DNA from: Tardiphaga sp.
Lineage (GTDB): Bacteria > Pseudomonadota > Alphaproteobacteria > Rhizobiales > Xanthobacteraceae
Reading direction: 5' to 3'
DNA: 5,674 bases
NCBI GenBank assembly: GCA_028290765.1
Contig: JAQGJF010000595.1
Location: 1 to 5,674 of the forward strand
Shown here: positions 4,492 to 5,674 of the stretch, in pieces
How positions within the stretch are numbered: the stretch's first letter is position 1
How the letters are laid out: every line of letters starts with the position of its first letter
The notes under the pieces: model-generated
Databases searched by the model: none
What the model was told of the DNA's origin: nothing
What the model saw: only the letters and a program-made list of their open reading frames with translations
Program-made: the position numbers and the translations under genes

Positions 4492-4704
4492 ATGCCGCAC
4501 AGCGCCGAGCCCAATCCCCAGGCCGACGCCGTCGCCCTGGAAGCAGCCGCGGATCAGGCCATCGCGGCGTGCGGCGGCGACGCGCGGGAGACGGTCAAGG
4601 CGTTGCTGGTGGCGAACGAATATCTGGAATCGGAAATCAGCGAATTGATGAAGGCCGTCTCGCACGCTTACGCGCGCGGACGGCTCCGTCCATACAATGG
4701 GTGA
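4492..4704 (+). CDS. Conserved-looking 70-residue hypothetical protein
   Basis: The frame runs from ATG 4492 to TGA 4702-4704. A TTG at 4360 would add 44 residues, but that extension is rich in Cys, Trp and Arg and looks non-coding, so the ATG is preferred even though its ribosome binding site (GGAAA at 4482) is weak. The protein begins with a disordered Pro/Ala-rich head (residues 1-12). An amphipathic helical core follows: AADQAIAACGGDARETVKAL (19-38) and VANEYLESEISELMKAVSHAYARG (40-63), ending in a basic tail. The pattern AIAACGGDxRxxVKALLVANEYLExE is one I associate with short Rhizobiales hypothetical proteins of unknown function; this is from memory and was not searched. It precedes uxuA by 70 bases in the same direction, yet a link to hexuronate metabolism is not evident. 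Confidence 0.65.
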   Translation: MPHSAEPNPQADAVALEAAADQAIAACGGDARETVKALLVANEYLESEISELMKAVSHAYARGRLRPYNG

Positions 4705-4758
4705 CGCAGCGGTGTCGCCCGCCAAACCATGCTAGACAAGCCGCAACGGAATTTCAGC

Positions 4759-4765
4759 GGGGAGG
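4759..4765 (+). promoter_or_regulatory. Ribosome binding site that decides the uxuA start
   Basis: GGGGAGG lies 9 bases before ATG 4775 but only 3 before the in-frame GTG 4769, so the ATG is the likely start. The ATG also puts the conserved W-R-W-F-G segment at residues 5-9, as in other UxuA proteins. Confidence 0.7.
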
Positions 4766-4774
4766 CGAGTGGCG

Positions 4775-5674
4775 ATGCGGCAGGCGTGGCGGTGGTTTGG
4801 ACCCGACGATCCGGTCAGCCTCGACGATATCCGGCAGGCCGGCGCCAGCGATGTGGTCCATGCGCTGCATCACGTCCCGCCCGGCGAAGCCTGGACCCGC
4901 GCCGATGTCGCCGCGCGCAAATCGCTGATCGACACCGCGCCCGCCGGCCGCAGCCCGCTGACATGGAGCGTGGTGGAGAGCATCCCGGTCCCCGACGACG
5001 TCAAGCGGCTCGGCGCTGGCGCCGGCCGATCGATCGAGGCGTGGATCGCCAGCATGGAGGCCGTCGCCGCCGCCGGCATCACCATCGTCTGCTACAACTT
5101 CATGCCGATCGTCGACTGGACCCGTACCGATCTCGATTGGCCGTTGCCGAATGGGGCGACGGCTTTACGGTTTGACCAGCATCGCTTTGCCGCCTTCGAT
5201 CTCTACGTCCTCGAGCGGCCGGGCGCGGCGTCCGATTACAGCGACGGCGAAAAGAAACAGGCCAGGGCCGCGCTGGAGGCGATGTCGGACCACGACGTCG
5301 CCACGCTGACGCGGACCATCGCCGCCGGTCTTCCCGGCGGGACCACCGATGCGCTGGACCTCGAGGCGTTTCGCGCCCGGCTCGCTGCTTACAGCGGCGT
5401 CGATGCGCCGAAACTACGCGCGCATCTCGTGCAATTCCTGCAGGCCGTCGCGCCCAAGGCCGAAGCGCTCGGCGTGAAGCTGACGCTGCATCCGGACGAT
5501 CCGCCGCGACCGCTGTTCGGCCTGCCGCGCATCGCCTCGACCGCCGCCGATTACCAGGCACTGTTCGACGCGGTGCCGTCGCCGGCCAACGGCATGTGCT
5601 ATTGCACCGGCAGCCTCGGCGTTACGGCGCACAATGATTTGCCGGCGATGGCGGCGCAGTTCGCCAGCCGCATT
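4775..5674 (+). CDS. uxuA: Mannonate dehydratase, first 300 codons (3' end outside window)
   Basis: UxuA (EC 4.2.1.8) removes water from D-mannonate to give 2-keto-3-deoxy-D-gluconate in glucuronate breakdown, in the cytoplasm. The N-terminus MRQAWRWFGPDDPVSLDDI followed by AGASDVVHALHHVPPGEAW is diagnostic. YNFMPIVDWTRTDL starts at residue 107. HPDDPPRPLFGLPRI starts at H239 and NGMCYCTGSLG at N272; H239 and C277 fall at metal (Mn/Fe) ligand positions of the xylose-isomerase-like TIM barrel. The sequence stops at FASRI, just before the expected next His-containing strand. E. coli UxuA has 394 residues, so about a quarter is missing. The reading frame is open to the last base and shows no frameshift. 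Other uxu/kdg genes would be expected beyond the window. A TGCTAGACA (4730-4738) could be part of a promoter, without a clear -35. Confidence 0.96.
   Translation, partial: MRQAWRWFGPDDPVSLDDIRQAGASDVVHALHHVPPGEAWTRADVAARKSLIDTAPAGRSPLTWSVVESIPVPDDVKRLGAGAGRSIEAWIASMEAVAAAGITIVCYNFMPIVDWTRTDLDWPLPNGATALRFDQHRFAAFDLYVLERPGAASDYSDGEKKQARAALEAMSDHDVATLTRTIAAGLPGGTTDALDLEAFRARLAAYSGVDAPKLRAHLVQFLQAVAPKAEALGVKLTLHPDDPPRPLFGLPRIASTAADYQALFDAVPSPANGMCYCTGSLGVTAHNDLPAMAAQFASRI

Noticed and set aside
3900..4514. 204-codon minus-strand frame antisense to the MaoC gene
   Set aside because: It is a shadow of the MaoC coding sequence; the plus-strand frame has the catalytic motif and ribosome binding site.
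4458..4928. 156-codon plus-strand frame over the 70-codon gene and uxuA start
   Set aside because: The product is almost a run of Arg and Gly, typical of an out-of-frame reading of GC-rich coding DNA.
1..5674. CRISPR array, tRNA, rRNA, insertion sequence or prophage attachment site
   Set aside because: No regularly spaced repeats, cloverleaf, transposase fragment or flanking target-site duplication was seen on either strand.

Overview
The window is high-GC DNA from an alphaproteobacterium. It looks most like Bradyrhizobium or a close relative (Nitrobacteraceae). This rests on GC-ending codon use, short genes separated by loosely filled intergenic DNA, the type of protein families present, and a perfect GGAAC-N16-CGTT promoter of the EcfG general-stress sigma factor. 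The genus is an inference; no rRNA or marker gene is present.

Layout. (1) 2-190, +: the C-terminal 62 residues of a VOC/PhnB-type glyoxalase-fold protein. (2) 191-397: intergenic, with a strong Shine-Dalgarno followed by a 13-codon reading frame that looks like the start of an FAD-dependent oxidoreductase and then stops, probably a gene remnant. (3) 398-2485, -: a complete 695-residue Mo/W-bisPGD oxidoreductase with an N-terminal [4Fe-4S] site, standing alone, with a promoter so close to its ATG that the mRNA may be leaderless. (4) 2486-3096: about 610 bases with no convincing protein gene but many inverted repeats, including a strong 13-bp hairpin at 2785-2820 and a two-hairpin candidate RNA near 2930-2997. 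(5) 3097-3378, -: two tiny genes absent from ordinary long-ORF calls. A 52-residue charged helical protein overlaps by GTGA a 26-residue single-pass membrane peptide, and both lie behind the EcfG promoter. (6) 3379-3659: intergenic, with a palindrome next to that promoter and GC-rich hairpins. (7) 3660-4331, +: a 59-residue two-helix membrane protein and a MaoC-type (R)-enoyl-CoA hydratase homologue, 33 bases apart, with a hairpin that ties the first stop codon to the second ribosome binding site. (8) 4492-4704, +: a 70-residue conserved-looking hypothetical protein. (9) 4775-5674, +: the first 300 codons of uxuA (mannonate dehydratase), cut by the window end.

The neighbours do not form one pathway. 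The molybdoenzyme, the MaoC hydratase and UxuA belong to unrelated metabolism (redox, acyl-CoA, hexuronate). The most distinctive part is the stress-promoter-driven pair of microgenes at 3097-3378. They either encode two translationally coupled small proteins or, if a -1 shift occurs at a TTTT run, one 78-residue tail-anchored protein.
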